Shown: positions 34,537 through 42,838 of the stretch, one piece after another
How positions within the stretch are numbered: position 1 is the stretch's first letter
Layout: every line of letters starts with the position of its first letter
Origin: DATCSE01 sp036568605
Lineage (GTDB): Bacteria; Pseudomonadota; Gammaproteobacteria; Burkholderiales; Burkholderiaceae_C
Direction: 5' to 3'
DNA: 43,081 nucleotides
Assembly (NCBI GenBank): GCA_036568605.1
Contig: DATCSE010000473.1
Span: 1 to 43,081 of the forward strand
The notes under the pieces: generated by a model
Databases searched by the model: none
What the model was told of the DNA's origin: nothing
Seen by the model: only the letters and a program-made list of their open reading frames with translations
Made by a program: the position numbers and the translations under genes

Positions 34537-35745
34537 ATGTTGCGACTTCGTTCCTCTCTGACGGCCACCCTCGGCTCGACCGGCGCGGCCCTCCTGCTGG
34601 CCGCCTGCGCCAGTGCACCGACCGCGGCGCTGAAAACCCTGGACGGCAAGCCGCCGCTGGTGGCCGCGCACCGCGGCGCCTCGGGCTACATCCCGGAAGA
34701 GACGATCGAGGCTTATGTGAAGGCGATCGAGCTGGGCGCCGACTACATCGAACTCGACCTGGTCTCGACGAAGGACGGCGTGCTGATCGCGCGCCACGAC
34801 CCGAACCTCGCGATCAGCACCGACGTGGCGAAGCATCCGGAGTTCGCCGCGCGCAAGCGCACGATGAGCGTGGACGGCGAAACGCAGACCGGATGGTTCT
34901 CGAGCGACTTCACGCTGGCCGAGATCAAGACCCTGGGCGCGATCTCGACCGACGCGCAGCGGCCGCAGGAGTTCAACGGCAAGTTCAAGGTGCCGACGTT
35001 CCAGGAGGTCATCGAGCTCGCCAAACGCAAGTCGAAGGAGACCAGCCGCACGATCGGCGTCTACCCGGAAACGAAGAACCCCAGCCACTTCAGGCTGCTC
35101 GGCCTGCCGCTGGAGGACAAGATGCTGGCGGCGCTGACCGAAGCCGGATGGAACGATCGCAGCGCGCCGGTGATCCTGCAGTCCTTCGAGCCCGGCAGCC
35201 TCAAGTACATGCGCAGCAAGGGCACGACGCTGCGCATGGTGCAGTTGATCGACGGCGACAGCGTGGACCTGAAGACCGGCGCGATCACCTACGACGTGCC
35301 GTCTGACCGGCCGTACGACTGGACGCTCGCCGGCGACAAGCGCAACTTCGATGTGATGGTCACGCCGGCCGGCCTGGCCGAGATCAAGACCTATGCCGAC
35401 GGCATCGGCCCGTGGAAGCGGTACATCGTCAGCGTCAAGGGACAGGTCGGACCCGATGGCAAGGTGCTGGACGTGAACGGCGACGGCAAGATCAACGACG
35501 CCGACGCGACGACGCTCGCGCCGACGACGCTGATCGCCGATGCGCACAAGGCCGGCCTGTTCGTCCACGCGTTCACGTTCCGCAACGAGAGCCGGCGCCT
35601 GGCCGCCAGCTACAACGGCGACCCGAAGCTCGAGTACCTGCAGTACTACGCGCTCGGCCTCGACGGTCTGTTCACGGACTTCACCGACACGGCGCTGGCG
35701 GCGCGGGCGGAGTATCTGCGACAAGTGGGTGCCACGCCGCGATAG
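34537..35745 (+). CDS. glpQ: Glycerophosphodiester phosphodiesterase lipoprotein (GlpQ-like)
   Basis: A 402-residue predicted lipoprotein (lipobox LAAC near residue 23). The GDPD TIM barrel begins with AHRGASGYIPEETIEAY, carrying the catalytic His and Arg, then IELDLVSTKDG with metal-binding Glu and Asp, and RHDPNL with the second His. It hydrolyses glycerophosphodiesters such as glycerophosphoethanolamine to glycerol-3-phosphate and the alcohol (EC 3.1.4.46). Near residue 310 an insertion DVNGDGKINDAD matches a calcium-binding EF-hand loop; calcium dependence is known in GlpQ-type enzymes. It starts 54 bases after the HAD phosphatase gene. Together they could strip ethanolamine from lipid headgroups outside the cytosol. 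Confidence 0.93.
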   Translation: MLRLRSSLTATLGSTGAALLLAACASAPTAALKTLDGKPPLVAAHRGASGYIPEETIEAYVKAIELGADYIELDLVSTKDGVLIARHDPNLAISTDVAKHPEFAARKRTMSVDGETQTGWFSSDFTLAEIKTLGAISTDAQRPQEFNGKFKVPTFQEVIELAKRKSKETSRTIGVYPETKNPSHFRLLGLPLEDKMLAALTEAGWNDRSAPVILQSFEPGSLKYMRSKGTTLRMVQLIDGDSVDLKTGAITYDVPSDRPYDWTLAGDKRNFDVMVTPAGLAEIKTYADGIGPWKRYIVSVKGQVGPDGKVLDVNGDGKINDADATTLAPTTLIADAHKAGLFVHAFTFRNESRRLAASYNGDPKLEYLQYYALGLDGLFTDFTDTALAARAEYLRQVGATPR

Positions 35746-35767
35746 ATGGGCACAGCTTGCTGGCCCA

Positions 35768-35814
35768 GGGCATCGTGCCCGAGTGCCGTGTACAGAAAAC
35801 CCAAGCCACGGCAC
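35768..35814. terminator. Paired hairpins between convergent genes
   Basis: In the gap between the GDPD gene and the converging AraC gene there is GGGCA-tcg-TGCCC (35768-35780), followed by GTGCCGTG (35783-35790) inverted to CACGGCAC (35807-35814) across a 16-base loop. A bidirectional terminator is suggested by position, but T runs are lacking. Confidence 0.35.
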
Positions 35815-35815
35815 C

Positions 35816-36850
35816 TCAAGAAACAAGTGCCCCGCGGGCTTGCATGTGCTCGCTCCGCGCGAGGCTGGGCGGGTGCCCGATGATCCGCTTGAATGCGCGG
35901 CTGAACGACGCTTCCGAGTCATAGCCCAGGCGATCGGCCACGGCCGAGATCCGCATGCCGCCTTCGGCGATCCAGCGCCGCGCCTGGAACATCTTGATCT
36001 TGCCGACGTACTTCGCCGGCGTCTCGCCAACCGTGCGAGCGAACGCTTGCGCGAAGCTCGATCGCGAAGCGCCCATCAGCTCGGCGAGCTCCGGCACGCC
36101 CCAGTCGCGCTCGGGCTCGGCATGGATCGCGGCGAGCACCTTGCCGATCTTCGGGCAGCGCACCGCCGCGATCCATCCGGTCGCGTCGCTGCAGGCGCAC
36201 TCGACCCACGCTCGGATGATGCTCGCCGCCACCACGTCGGCGAGACGCGAAAGGATGCCGCAGCCGCCGATGCGATCGAGCGCGACCTCGCGCTCCATGG
36301 CCTCGAGCATCGCCGGCACGGTCGGATCACGCTGCGCGAGCTCATCGGCCCGCATCACCTCCGGCATCATCGCCACGAGGGGGTGCCGCGGATCGAGGTT
36401 GAAGCGCAGCGCGCCGCAGAACATCATGTCAGGCGATGGCGTTCCCGCGTCGTTCGCGGCAGACCCCACGTCGTCACCGCGATCGTTGCCGTGAACCAGG
36501 TAGATGTTGTCGGAGACGGCAACCCGCTCGAGCGAGTCGATGTCGACGACCGGCACGTCGGGCGCGCTGGCGAGCACGTGGAAACTCCCGCGCGGCAGCA
36601 GCACCGCGTCGCCCGGGTTCAAACGCACCCAGTCCACGTTCTTCGTGCGCAGCCAGCAGCCGCCGCGCGAGACGAAATGGAAGCGGGCGGCACGTTGCGC
36701 CGGGAACGCCACCGCCCACGGCGTGTTCAGCAGGCAGCGGCCGTACTCGACGCCATCGAGACGCAGGCCCAGCAGGATCTCGGTGAGCGGGTCGGGCGAC
36801 GATGCGTCGCGATGCGTGGGACGAGGAGGCTTGGACAAACGGTCAAGCAA
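35816..36850 (-). CDS. AraC family regulator with cupin sensor domain
   Basis: About 344 residues. The N-terminal half is a cupin_6-type sensor (FHFVSRGGCWLRTKN, LNPGDAVLLPRGSFHVLAS). The C-terminal part is the AraC HTH (WGVPELAELMGASRSSFAQAF, then MRISAVADRLGYDSEASFSRAFKRIIGHPP, quoted as landmarks). This architecture is common next to efflux pumps and oxidoreductases and usually activates the divergent genes. No ATG is available near the expected start. TTG 36850, with AGGAAAG just upstream, is proposed; GTG codons about 50 bases further upstream are alternatives. It is divergent from the MFS gene with about 80 bases between them. Confidence 0.85.
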   Translation of the reverse strand: MLDRLSKPPRPTHRDASSPDPLTEILLGLRLDGVEYGRCLLNTPWAVAFPAQRAARFHFVSRGGCWLRTKNVDWVRLNPGDAVLLPRGSFHVLASAPDVPVVDIDSLERVAVSDNIYLVHGNDRGDDVGSAANDAGTPSPDMMFCGALRFNLDPRHPLVAMMPEVMRADELAQRDPTVPAMLEAMEREVALDRIGGCGILSRLADVVAASIIRAWVECACSDATGWIAAVRCPKIGKVLAAIHAEPERDWGVPELAELMGASRSSFAQAFARTVGETPAKYVGKIKMFQARRWIAEGGMRISAVADRLGYDSEASFSRAFKRIIGHPPSLARSEHMQARGALVS

Positions 36851-36929
36851 TTTGGCTTTCCTGGCATGGAAACGCCGCCAGCATATTTCTAAGCTGCGCA
36901 CTTCGATCACAGCGATTCGAATTCCCACA

Positions 36930-38141
36930 ATGACTGTCAGTTCCTGCGCCAATCCTTGCTCCGAAGATCTGGCCGCTCCAACGTTGAGTGGCACACCCCG
37001 TTGGGGCGCGATCGGGGCGCTCTCGCTCGGCGTCTTCGGCCTCGTGACGGCTGAGTTCCTGCCTGCAAGCCTGCTGACCGCGATGGCCACGGACCTGGGC
37101 GTCTCCGATGGCGCCGCAGGCCAGGCCGTCACCGCGACCGCCCTCGTCGGCGCAGTGGCCGCCCCGTCGATCCCGCTGCTGACCCGCCGCTTCGACCGCA
37201 AGGCGGTGATGCTCGTGCTGACGACGCTGCTCGTGCTGTCCAACGCGATCGCCGCGACCGCGAGCAGCCTCGCGCTGCTGCTGGTCGCGCGCGTGATGCT
37301 CGGCATCGCGCTCGGCGGGTTCTGGTCGATGGCCGCCGCGCTCGCGATGCGCCTGGTCCCGGAGCATCTCTTCGCACGCGCGATGTCCATCATCCTGACC
37401 GGCGTCTCGATTGCCACCGTCTGCGCGGCGCCGATCGGTGCGTGGATGGGTGACCTGTGGGGATGGCGCAGCGCTTTCGTCGCCGCTGGCGCCGTCAGCG
37501 CGCTGACCTTCGCCGCGCAGTTCGCAACCTTGCCCGCGCTGCCGCCGCGCGACAGTCCGAACCTGCGCGTGCTGGGCGAACTGTTGCGCCGCCCCAGCGT
37601 GCGTGTCGCGCTGCTCGCGGTGCTGCTCGTGATCTCCGGCCACTTTGCGGGCTTCACCTACATCCGCCCGCTGATGGAGGACGTGACCGGGCTGCCGGTC
37701 CGCGTGATCTCGGCGATTCTCCTCGGCTACGGCATCGGCGGCTTCTTCGGCAACTTCGCCGGCGGCTTCATCGCCCAGCGCAGCGAGCGCCGCGCGATCG
37801 TGCTCGGCGGCGCGTTGATTGCGGCCCTCGCGACGGCGCTGCTGATCGCCGGTAGCTCGGCCGCCGTCACCGCGGTCGCGGTGTCACTGTGGGGCTTCGC
37901 GTTCGGTGCCTTCCCGGTGGGCTTCCAGACGTGGATCGTGCGTGCCGCACCCGACCAGGCAGAAGGCGCGGGAGGCCTGCTCGTCGCAGCGTTTCAGATC
38001 GCGATCGCGAGCGGCGCGATCGGCGGCGGCGTGCTCGTCGATCACATCGGCGCCGTGGGCGGCCCGTTCTTCGCACTCGTGACCCTCACGCTCGGCACGC
38101 TGCTGACGCTGCGCTACGGCCCGCGCCCCGAGCGCGCTTGA
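36930..38141 (+). CDS. MFS transporter, purine/sugar-efflux (NepI/AraJ-like) type
   Basis: A 403-residue major facilitator with about twelve membrane helices. Landmarks are GALSLGVFGLVTAEFLPASLL in helix 1, the motif A region LLTRRFDRKAVML between helices 2 and 3, GIALGGFWSMAAALAMRLVP in helix 4, and the half-repeat motif IAQRSERRAIVLGG between helices 8 and 9. It belongs to the drug:proton antiporter-1 group that includes NepI and AraJ. The efflux substrate is unknown. It is divergent from the cupin/AraC regulator and is followed after 24 bases by an NADP-dependent reductase, suggesting a small regulated detoxification unit. Confidence 0.87.
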   Translation: MTVSSCANPCSEDLAAPTLSGTPRWGAIGALSLGVFGLVTAEFLPASLLTAMATDLGVSDGAAGQAVTATALVGAVAAPSIPLLTRRFDRKAVMLVLTTLLVLSNAIAATASSLALLLVARVMLGIALGGFWSMAAALAMRLVPEHLFARAMSIILTGVSIATVCAAPIGAWMGDLWGWRSAFVAAGAVSALTFAAQFATLPALPPRDSPNLRVLGELLRRPSVRVALLAVLLVISGHFAGFTYIRPLMEDVTGLPVRVISAILLGYGIGGFFGNFAGGFIAQRSERRAIVLGGALIAALATALLIAGSSAAVTAVAVSLWGFAFGAFPVGFQTWIVRAAPDQAEGAGGLLVAAFQIAIASGAIGGGVLVDHIGAVGGPFFALVTLTLGTLLTLRYGPRPERA

Positions 38142-38165
38142 AGATCACGTTCATCGGAGCATTCC

Positions 38166-39191
38166 GTGACCGGCACCATCAATCGCCGCATCGTGCTCGC
38201 CGAACGCCCGCACGGCCTGCCCACCGCGAAGCACTTCCGCCTCGAGGAGGTCGCCGTCCCGCAACCTGAGGACGGGCAGGTTCTGCTGCGTACGCTGTAC
38301 CTCTCGCTCGACCCCTACATGCGCCAGCTGATGGACGAGATTGCGCCGGTCTACGCACCGTCGATCGAGCTTGGTGAACCGATGGCCGGCGGCACGGTGA
38401 GCCGTGTCGTGGCGAGCCAGCATCCGGCGTTTCGCATCGGCCAGGTCGTGCTCGCTCGCGCCGGCTGGCAGGACTACGCGGTGTCGAACGGCGAGGACCT
38501 GACCCCGATCCCCGAGATGGAGCGGCCGTCGCTGGCGCTCGGCGGCCTCGGGATGACCGCGTTCACCGCCTACGTCGGGCTGCTCGACATCGGCCAGCCC
38601 AAACCCGGCGAGACCGTCGTCGTCGCGGCGGCGACCGGTGCGGTCGGCGCGATGGTCGGCCAGATCGCGAAACTCAAGGGCGCGCGGGTCGTCGGCATCG
38701 CCGGCGGCGCCGAGAAGTGCCGCTTCGCCGTCGAGGAGCTTGGCTTCGATGTCTGCCTCGATCGGCACGATGCCATGGCCCGGCACCTCGCCGCAGCCTG
38801 CCCGGACGGCATCGACGTGTACTTCGAGAACGTCGGCGGACCTGTGTTCGATGCGGTGTTCCCGCTGCTGAACATCGGTGCGCGCATCCCGGTGGTGGGC
38901 ACGATCGCTCACTACAACGATGCCGCCCCGCTGTCCGGACCCGATCGCCTGCCGCACGTGATGACGACGGTGCTGCAGAAGCGCCTGCGCATGCAGGGTC
39001 TCGTGATCCTCGACCACTACGAGGACCGCTTCGAGGCGTTCCGCCGCGACATGGAGGCGTGGGTCCGTGACGGCCGCATCAAGCTGACCGAGGATGTCGT
39101 CGACGGACTGCAGAACGCGCCGAGTGCGTTCATCGGGCTTCTCGAAGGACGCCACCTCGGCAAGCTCGTGGTGCGCGTCTCCGACGCATGA
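38166..39191 (+). CDS. NADP-dependent oxidoreductase, PTGR/CurA-like
   Basis: A 341-residue zinc-independent medium-chain dehydrogenase of the leukotriene B4 dehydrogenase / prostaglandin reductase / curcumin reductase group. Landmarks are LSLDPYMRQLMDE near the N terminus, GGLGMTAFTAYVGLLDI, the nucleotide-binding AATGAVGAMVGQIAKLKG, and YFENVGGPVFDAVFPLL. Such enzymes reduce the C=C bond of alpha,beta-unsaturated carbonyl compounds with NADPH. No structural zinc cysteines are seen. The start is GTG 38166 with GGAGC upstream. It follows the MFS gene by 24 bases, and is probably co-transcribed and controlled by the divergent AraC regulator. Confidence 0.9.
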   Translation: MTGTINRRIVLAERPHGLPTAKHFRLEEVAVPQPEDGQVLLRTLYLSLDPYMRQLMDEIAPVYAPSIELGEPMAGGTVSRVVASQHPAFRIGQVVLARAGWQDYAVSNGEDLTPIPEMERPSLALGGLGMTAFTAYVGLLDIGQPKPGETVVVAAATGAVGAMVGQIAKLKGARVVGIAGGAEKCRFAVEELGFDVCLDRHDAMARHLAAACPDGIDVYFENVGGPVFDAVFPLLNIGARIPVVGTIAHYNDAAPLSGPDRLPHVMTTVLQKRLRMQGLVILDHYEDRFEAFRRDMEAWVRDGRIKLTEDVVDGLQNAPSAFIGLLEGRHLGKLVVRVSDA

Positions 39192-39256
39192 GTGGCGGTT
39201 TCACGCGACTCGGTGGCGAATGTGGATGACCTTCATGGTGGAAAACACGTAGCTCT

Positions 39257-39272
39257 AGTCCTCTAGAGGACT
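39257..39272. promoter_or_regulatory. Perfect 16-base palindrome upstream of GntR gene
   Basis: AGTCCTCTAGAGGACT is a perfect palindrome 15 bases before the ATG of the GntR-family gene. GntR/HutC regulators bind short palindromes of this size, and the position would block translation initiation or transcription, so autoregulation is likely. The site contains XbaI-like CTCTAGAG at its centre, and the surrounding bases are more AT-rich than the genes. Confidence 0.6.
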
Positions 39273-39287
39273 GATAGAGTGCCTGCC

Positions 39288-40028
39288 ATGGGCGCCAGCA
39301 CTCTGACCTTGATCAAGCCGGAACCCGGCCAAAGCCGATATGCGGCGCTGGCCACGGCACTTCGTCATCGCATCGTGAGCGGCGAATGGCCGGCGGGTAC
39401 CGCACTGCCGGCTGAAACGACCCTGGCCGCGGAGCATGGGGTCGCCCTGGGCACGCTGCGCAGGGCACTCGAGCTCCTGGCCGAACAAGGCCTCATCGAG
39501 CGCCACCACGGCAAGGGCACCTTCGTTCGAGGTGGCCTCTCCGGTGCGACGATGCTGCGCTTCTTCCGCTTCGGCAGCGGCGACGGCGAAGTACCGCGGT
39601 CACGCATCCTCGCGCGCCAATCCGTCGCGGCATCGCCGGAAGTCTCGCGCCGGCTCGGCGTCTCGCGCGGCGAATCCGTGCTGCGCCTGCAGCGCCTGCG
39701 CTCGCTCGGCGGTCGCCCGTGCCTGCTGGAAGACATCTGGCTGCCGTTGCCGTTGTTCAATGCGTTGCTCGATGGGCCGGTCGACGACTGGGGCGATCTG
39801 TTGTACCCGTTGTTCGCGGAGCGCTGCAGCGTGGCGGTCGCGCGCGCCAACGACGAAATCGGCTTCGCGCCGCTCGGAGCCGCGCACGCGCGTCATCTCG
39901 AGCTGTCCGCCGGCCACCCCGGCGTGGTGGTCGCACGCCAGGCACACGATCTCGCCGGGCGCTGCGTCGAGTTCCGCGTCTCGCGCGCCGATGCGTTCGC
40001 GTTCCACTACACCGTCTCGATCACCTGA
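39288..40028 (+). CDS. GntR/HutC family transcriptional regulator
   Basis: A 246-residue regulator. The winged helix occupies about residues 12-80 (YAALATALRHRIVSGEWPAGT, then LPAETTLAAEHGVALGTLRRALELL and GLIERHHGKGTFV). A UTRA effector domain follows, with SVAASPEVSRRLGVSRGESVLRLQRL and a CLLEDIWLP strand. ATG 39288 gives the expected N terminus; GTG 39279 is possible. It is immediately preceded by a perfect palindrome and followed after 12 bases by a Bug-type binding protein and hydrolase, which it probably regulates. Confidence 0.9.
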   Translation: MGASTLTLIKPEPGQSRYAALATALRHRIVSGEWPAGTALPAETTLAAEHGVALGTLRRALELLAEQGLIERHHGKGTFVRGGLSGATMLRFFRFGSGDGEVPRSRILARQSVAASPEVSRRLGVSRGESVLRLQRLRSLGGRPCLLEDIWLPLPLFNALLDGPVDDWGDLLYPLFAERCSVAVARANDEIGFAPLGAAHARHLELSAGHPGVVVARQAHDLAGRCVEFRVSRADAFAFHYTVSIT

Positions 40029-40040
40029 TCGGAAAGCGAC

Positions 40041-41024
40041 ATGACCCGTTGGGCCTCCACCACTCGGCGACAGTTCCTCGCCACCTCGGCGTCGTCGGTC
40101 GCCACACTGGCACTTCCTGCATTCGCCGCAGGCGACATCGGCGGCGGAAAGCCGATCTCGCTGGTCGTCTCGTACCCGGCGGGTGGCGGCGCGGACGCGA
40201 TGGCCAGGCTGATCGGGCCGAAGATGGCCGATGCGCTGGGCCAGCCGGTGATCGTCGACAACAAGCCCGGCGGAAGCGGCACGATCGCGGCGCAGCAAGT
40301 CGCACGTGCAACGCCGGACGGCACCACGCTGCTGCTGGACGCCTCCTCGTTTGCGGTCAATCCGACCTTGTTCCAGAAACTGCCTTACGACAGCGACAAG
40401 GCATTCGTGCCGATCGCGGTACTGGCGCAGTTTCCGAACGTGCTGGTCTGCACGCCGAGTTTCGAAGCGAAGACGGTCGCCGATGTGTTGAAGCTGGCAC
40501 GCGCCAGGCCGAAGAGCCTGGCCTACGCCTCATCGGGCAACGGCTCTGCGCAACACCTCGCCGGCGCCCTGTTCGAGCAGCTCGCGAAGGTCGAGTTGAC
40601 GCACGTACCGTACCGCGGCGGCGGACCGGCGCTCAACGATGTGATCGGTGGTCAGGTGCCGCTGTTCTTCGCCAACGTCGCGTCGAGCCTGGGGCAGATC
40701 CAGTCGGGGCGCCTGCGGGCGCTGGCGGTCACGGCGGCTACACGCTGCCGCGCCTTGCCGGACGTGCCGACGATGGCGCAGGCTGGCTTGCCGGGGCACG
40801 AAGTGCTCGAGTGGAATCCGATCCTGGCACCGGCCGGCATTGCGCCGGCCGTCCGCGACAAGCTCGCCGCAGCGGTGGCGCGGGCGATGGGCGACGCGGA
40901 AGTGCTGGGTCGCATCCGAGCCCTCGGTGGCGAGGTGTTCGCGGGCGACCCGGCGCAGTTCCTCAAGGCGCAGCAGACGCTGTGGGCCCGCGTGATCAGG
41001 GAGCGGGGGATCACGCGTGAGTGA
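40041..41024 (+). CDS. Bug-type (TctC-like) periplasmic solute-binding protein 1
   Basis: A 327-residue tripartite-tricarboxylate-receptor (Bug) protein. The N terminus has a twin-arginine-like TTRRQFLATSA followed by a hydrophobic signal. The mature part has the family motifs ISLVVSYPAGGGADAMARLIG, VDNKPGGSGTIAAQQVA, YASSGNGSAQHLAGALF and THVPYRGGGPALNDVIGG. Bug proteins bind carboxylates or amides in the periplasm; ligand identity is not readable here. No TctA/TctB membrane genes are in the window, which is usual for expanded Bug families of Burkholderiales. It overlaps the next gene by 8 bases. Confidence 0.9.
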   Translation: MTRWASTTRRQFLATSASSVATLALPAFAAGDIGGGKPISLVVSYPAGGGADAMARLIGPKMADALGQPVIVDNKPGGSGTIAAQQVARATPDGTTLLLDASSFAVNPTLFQKLPYDSDKAFVPIAVLAQFPNVLVCTPSFEAKTVADVLKLARARPKSLAYASSGNGSAQHLAGALFEQLAKVELTHVPYRGGGPALNDVIGGQVPLFFANVASSLGQIQSGRLRALAVTAATRCRALPDVPTMAQAGLPGHEVLEWNPILAPAGIAPAVRDKLAAAVARAMGDAEVLGRIRALGGEVFAGDPAQFLKAQQTLWARVIRERGITRE

Positions 41025-41820
41025 CATGGCACGCGACGGGTGGGACTGCCACGTCCATGTGTTCGATGCGTCGGCAGCCCCACGCAGTGGGCACTACCAG
41101 CCGGTCGATCGCCCACTGTCGCAGATCGAGGCCACGGCGCAGGGGCACGGCGTAGGCCATCTGGTGCTCGTGCAGCCCAGCGTCTACGGCACCGACAACA
41201 CGCTGCTGCTGCGTGCGCTGGCGCGTGAACCGGGACGTCACCGCGGCGTGGCGGTCGTCGCCGACGATGTGTCCGACACCGAACTGGATGCGATGCACGA
41301 CAGCGGCGTGCGGGGCATCAGGTTGAACTTCGTATCGCCCGTCGGTGAGGCCGTCGAGCCGGCACGGCGCTTCAGCGCGCTGGCGCCCAGGCTGGAGCGG
41401 CTCGGCTGGCATCTGCAGTGGTACGCGAAGGCCGAGCAGTTGCCGCTGATCGCCGAACTGCATCGTTCCAGCGACGTCACGTGCGTGCTCGACCATCTGG
41501 CCGGCTTGGGTGCCAGGATCGCCGACGAACACCCGGCGTGGCATGCGGCGCAGCAGCTCGCCGCACGCGGCGCGTGGCTCAAGCTTTCGGGCTGGTACCG
41601 GCTCGACGCGCCCGAGCCGTACACGGATCTTGTGCCGCACATACGTCGCCTGGCGCAGATGTTCGGTGATCGCATGGTCTGGGGCTCGGACTGGCCGCAC
41701 ACGACGTTCGCACCCGAAGCGATGCCGACCTATCGCGCGACCTGGGAGCCGGTCGTCGCTGCCCTCGGACGCCCGGCTGCCGAAGCGCTGCGGTCTCGCC
41801 GGCCACCGATCTATTCGTGA
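41017..41820 (+). CDS. Amidohydrolase_2 / LigI-like TIM-barrel hydrolase
   Basis: A 267-residue metal-dependent hydrolase of the amidohydrolase_2 (PF04909) type. The HxH metal motif is in DCHVHVFD near the N terminus. Further landmarks are VLVQPSVYGTDN, GVRGIRLNFVSP, TCVLDHLAG and the C-terminal WGSDWPH with the conserved Asp. The nearest characterised relatives are 2-pyrone-4,6-dicarboxylate lactonase (LigI) and sugar lactonases, so a cyclic ester or carboxylated substrate is plausible. The start is GTG 41017, overlapping the upstream Bug gene; ATG 41026 is an alternative. It lies between two Bug genes and probably processes the imported solute. Confidence 0.88.
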   Translation: MSDMARDGWDCHVHVFDASAAPRSGHYQPVDRPLSQIEATAQGHGVGHLVLVQPSVYGTDNTLLLRALAREPGRHRGVAVVADDVSDTELDAMHDSGVRGIRLNFVSPVGEAVEPARRFSALAPRLERLGWHLQWYAKAEQLPLIAELHRSSDVTCVLDHLAGLGARIADEHPAWHAAQQLAARGAWLKLSGWYRLDAPEPYTDLVPHIRRLAQMFGDRMVWGSDWPHTTFAPEAMPTYRATWEPVVAALGRPAAEALRSRRPPIYS

Positions 41821-41848
41821 AGTTCTCAAACCGAATCGGAGAAACGAA

Positions 41849-42838
41849 ATGACGACCGTCAGAATGACCAGGCGCACGGCGCTGCGACTCACCGCCGGCG
41901 GGGCCTTGATGGCCGGCGTGCCGCTCGTGGCGCGCGCGCAGGCTGCATGGCCGACCAAGGCGGTGCGCCTGGTCGTGCCCTTCGCGCCAGGCGGCAGTTC
42001 GGAGATCGTCGCCCGCGCGGCGGCAAACGAGCTGCAGAAGATCCTTGGCCAGAGCGTCTACGTCGACAACAAGCCCGGCGGCGCCGGCAACGTCGCGATG
42101 ACCGAAGTCGCCCGCGCTGAAGACGGCCACACGCTTATCCTGGGCCACATCGGCACGCTGGCGGTCAACCCGTTCATCTTCGACAAGCTGCCGTACGACC
42201 CGAAGGCGTTCACGCCGGTCTCGCTGCTCGCCAAGGTGCCCAGTCTGTACGTGGTGCGGCCCGACCTGCCGGTGAAGGACCTGAAGGAGTTCGTCGCGCT
42301 GGCGAAATCCAAGCCCGGCCAGCTGAACTACGGCTCCGCCGGCAACGGCAGTGCCGGTCATCTTGCCTTCGAGTACCTGAAGGCAGCGAGCAACATCTTC
42401 GTCACCCACGTGCCCTATCGCGGCACCGGGCCTCAGTTGACCGACCTGATGGGCGGCCGCCTGGAGGCCGCCGCGGTCGGCGCGCCGGCCGTGCTGCAGT
42501 TCATCAAGACCGGCAAGCTGCGCTGCATTGCGACGGGGACTTCGCAGCGCCTGCCGCAGCTGCCCGACGTGCCGACCGTGGCCGAGCAGGGCTTCCCGGG
42601 CTTCGAGATGACCCAGTGGTACGGCCTGCTCGCGCCGTCGACCATGCCCAAGGCCAACCTCGACAAGCTCGCTGCCGCAGCCGCGCGCGCGATCAAGGAG
42701 CCGGCGGCGCTGAAGCTGCTGGAAAACGAGTCCGCGATCGCGGTCGGCAGTACGCCTGCGGAGTTTGCGAAATTCATCGAGCTCGAGCAGCAGCGCTGGA
42801 AGCCGGTCATTGCCCGGGCGAAGATCAAGCCTGATTGA
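41849..42838 (+). CDS. Bug-type (TctC-like) periplasmic solute-binding protein 2
   Basis: A 329-residue Bug protein with a twin-arginine-like MTRRTALRLTAGG signal ending ARAQA. Family motifs are VRLVVPFAPGGSSEIVARAAA, VDNKPGGAGNVAMTEVA, YGSAGNGSAGHLAFEYL, THVPYRGTGPQLTDLMGG and LPDVPTVAEQGFPGFE. GGAGA lies before ATG 41849, which is 28 bases after the hydrolase gene. It is clearly a paralogue of the Bug gene upstream but not a recent copy, since many surface positions differ. The two may bind different forms of one compound, for example a lactone and its hydrolysed acid (inferred). Confidence 0.92.
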   Translation: MTTVRMTRRTALRLTAGGALMAGVPLVARAQAAWPTKAVRLVVPFAPGGSSEIVARAAANELQKILGQSVYVDNKPGGAGNVAMTEVARAEDGHTLILGHIGTLAVNPFIFDKLPYDPKAFTPVSLLAKVPSLYVVRPDLPVKDLKEFVALAKSKPGQLNYGSAGNGSAGHLAFEYLKAASNIFVTHVPYRGTGPQLTDLMGGRLEAAAVGAPAVLQFIKTGKLRCIATGTSQRLPQLPDVPTVAEQGFPGFEMTQWYGLLAPSTMPKANLDKLAAAAARAIKEPAALKLLENESAIAVGSTPAEFAKFIELEQQRWKPVIARAKIKPD

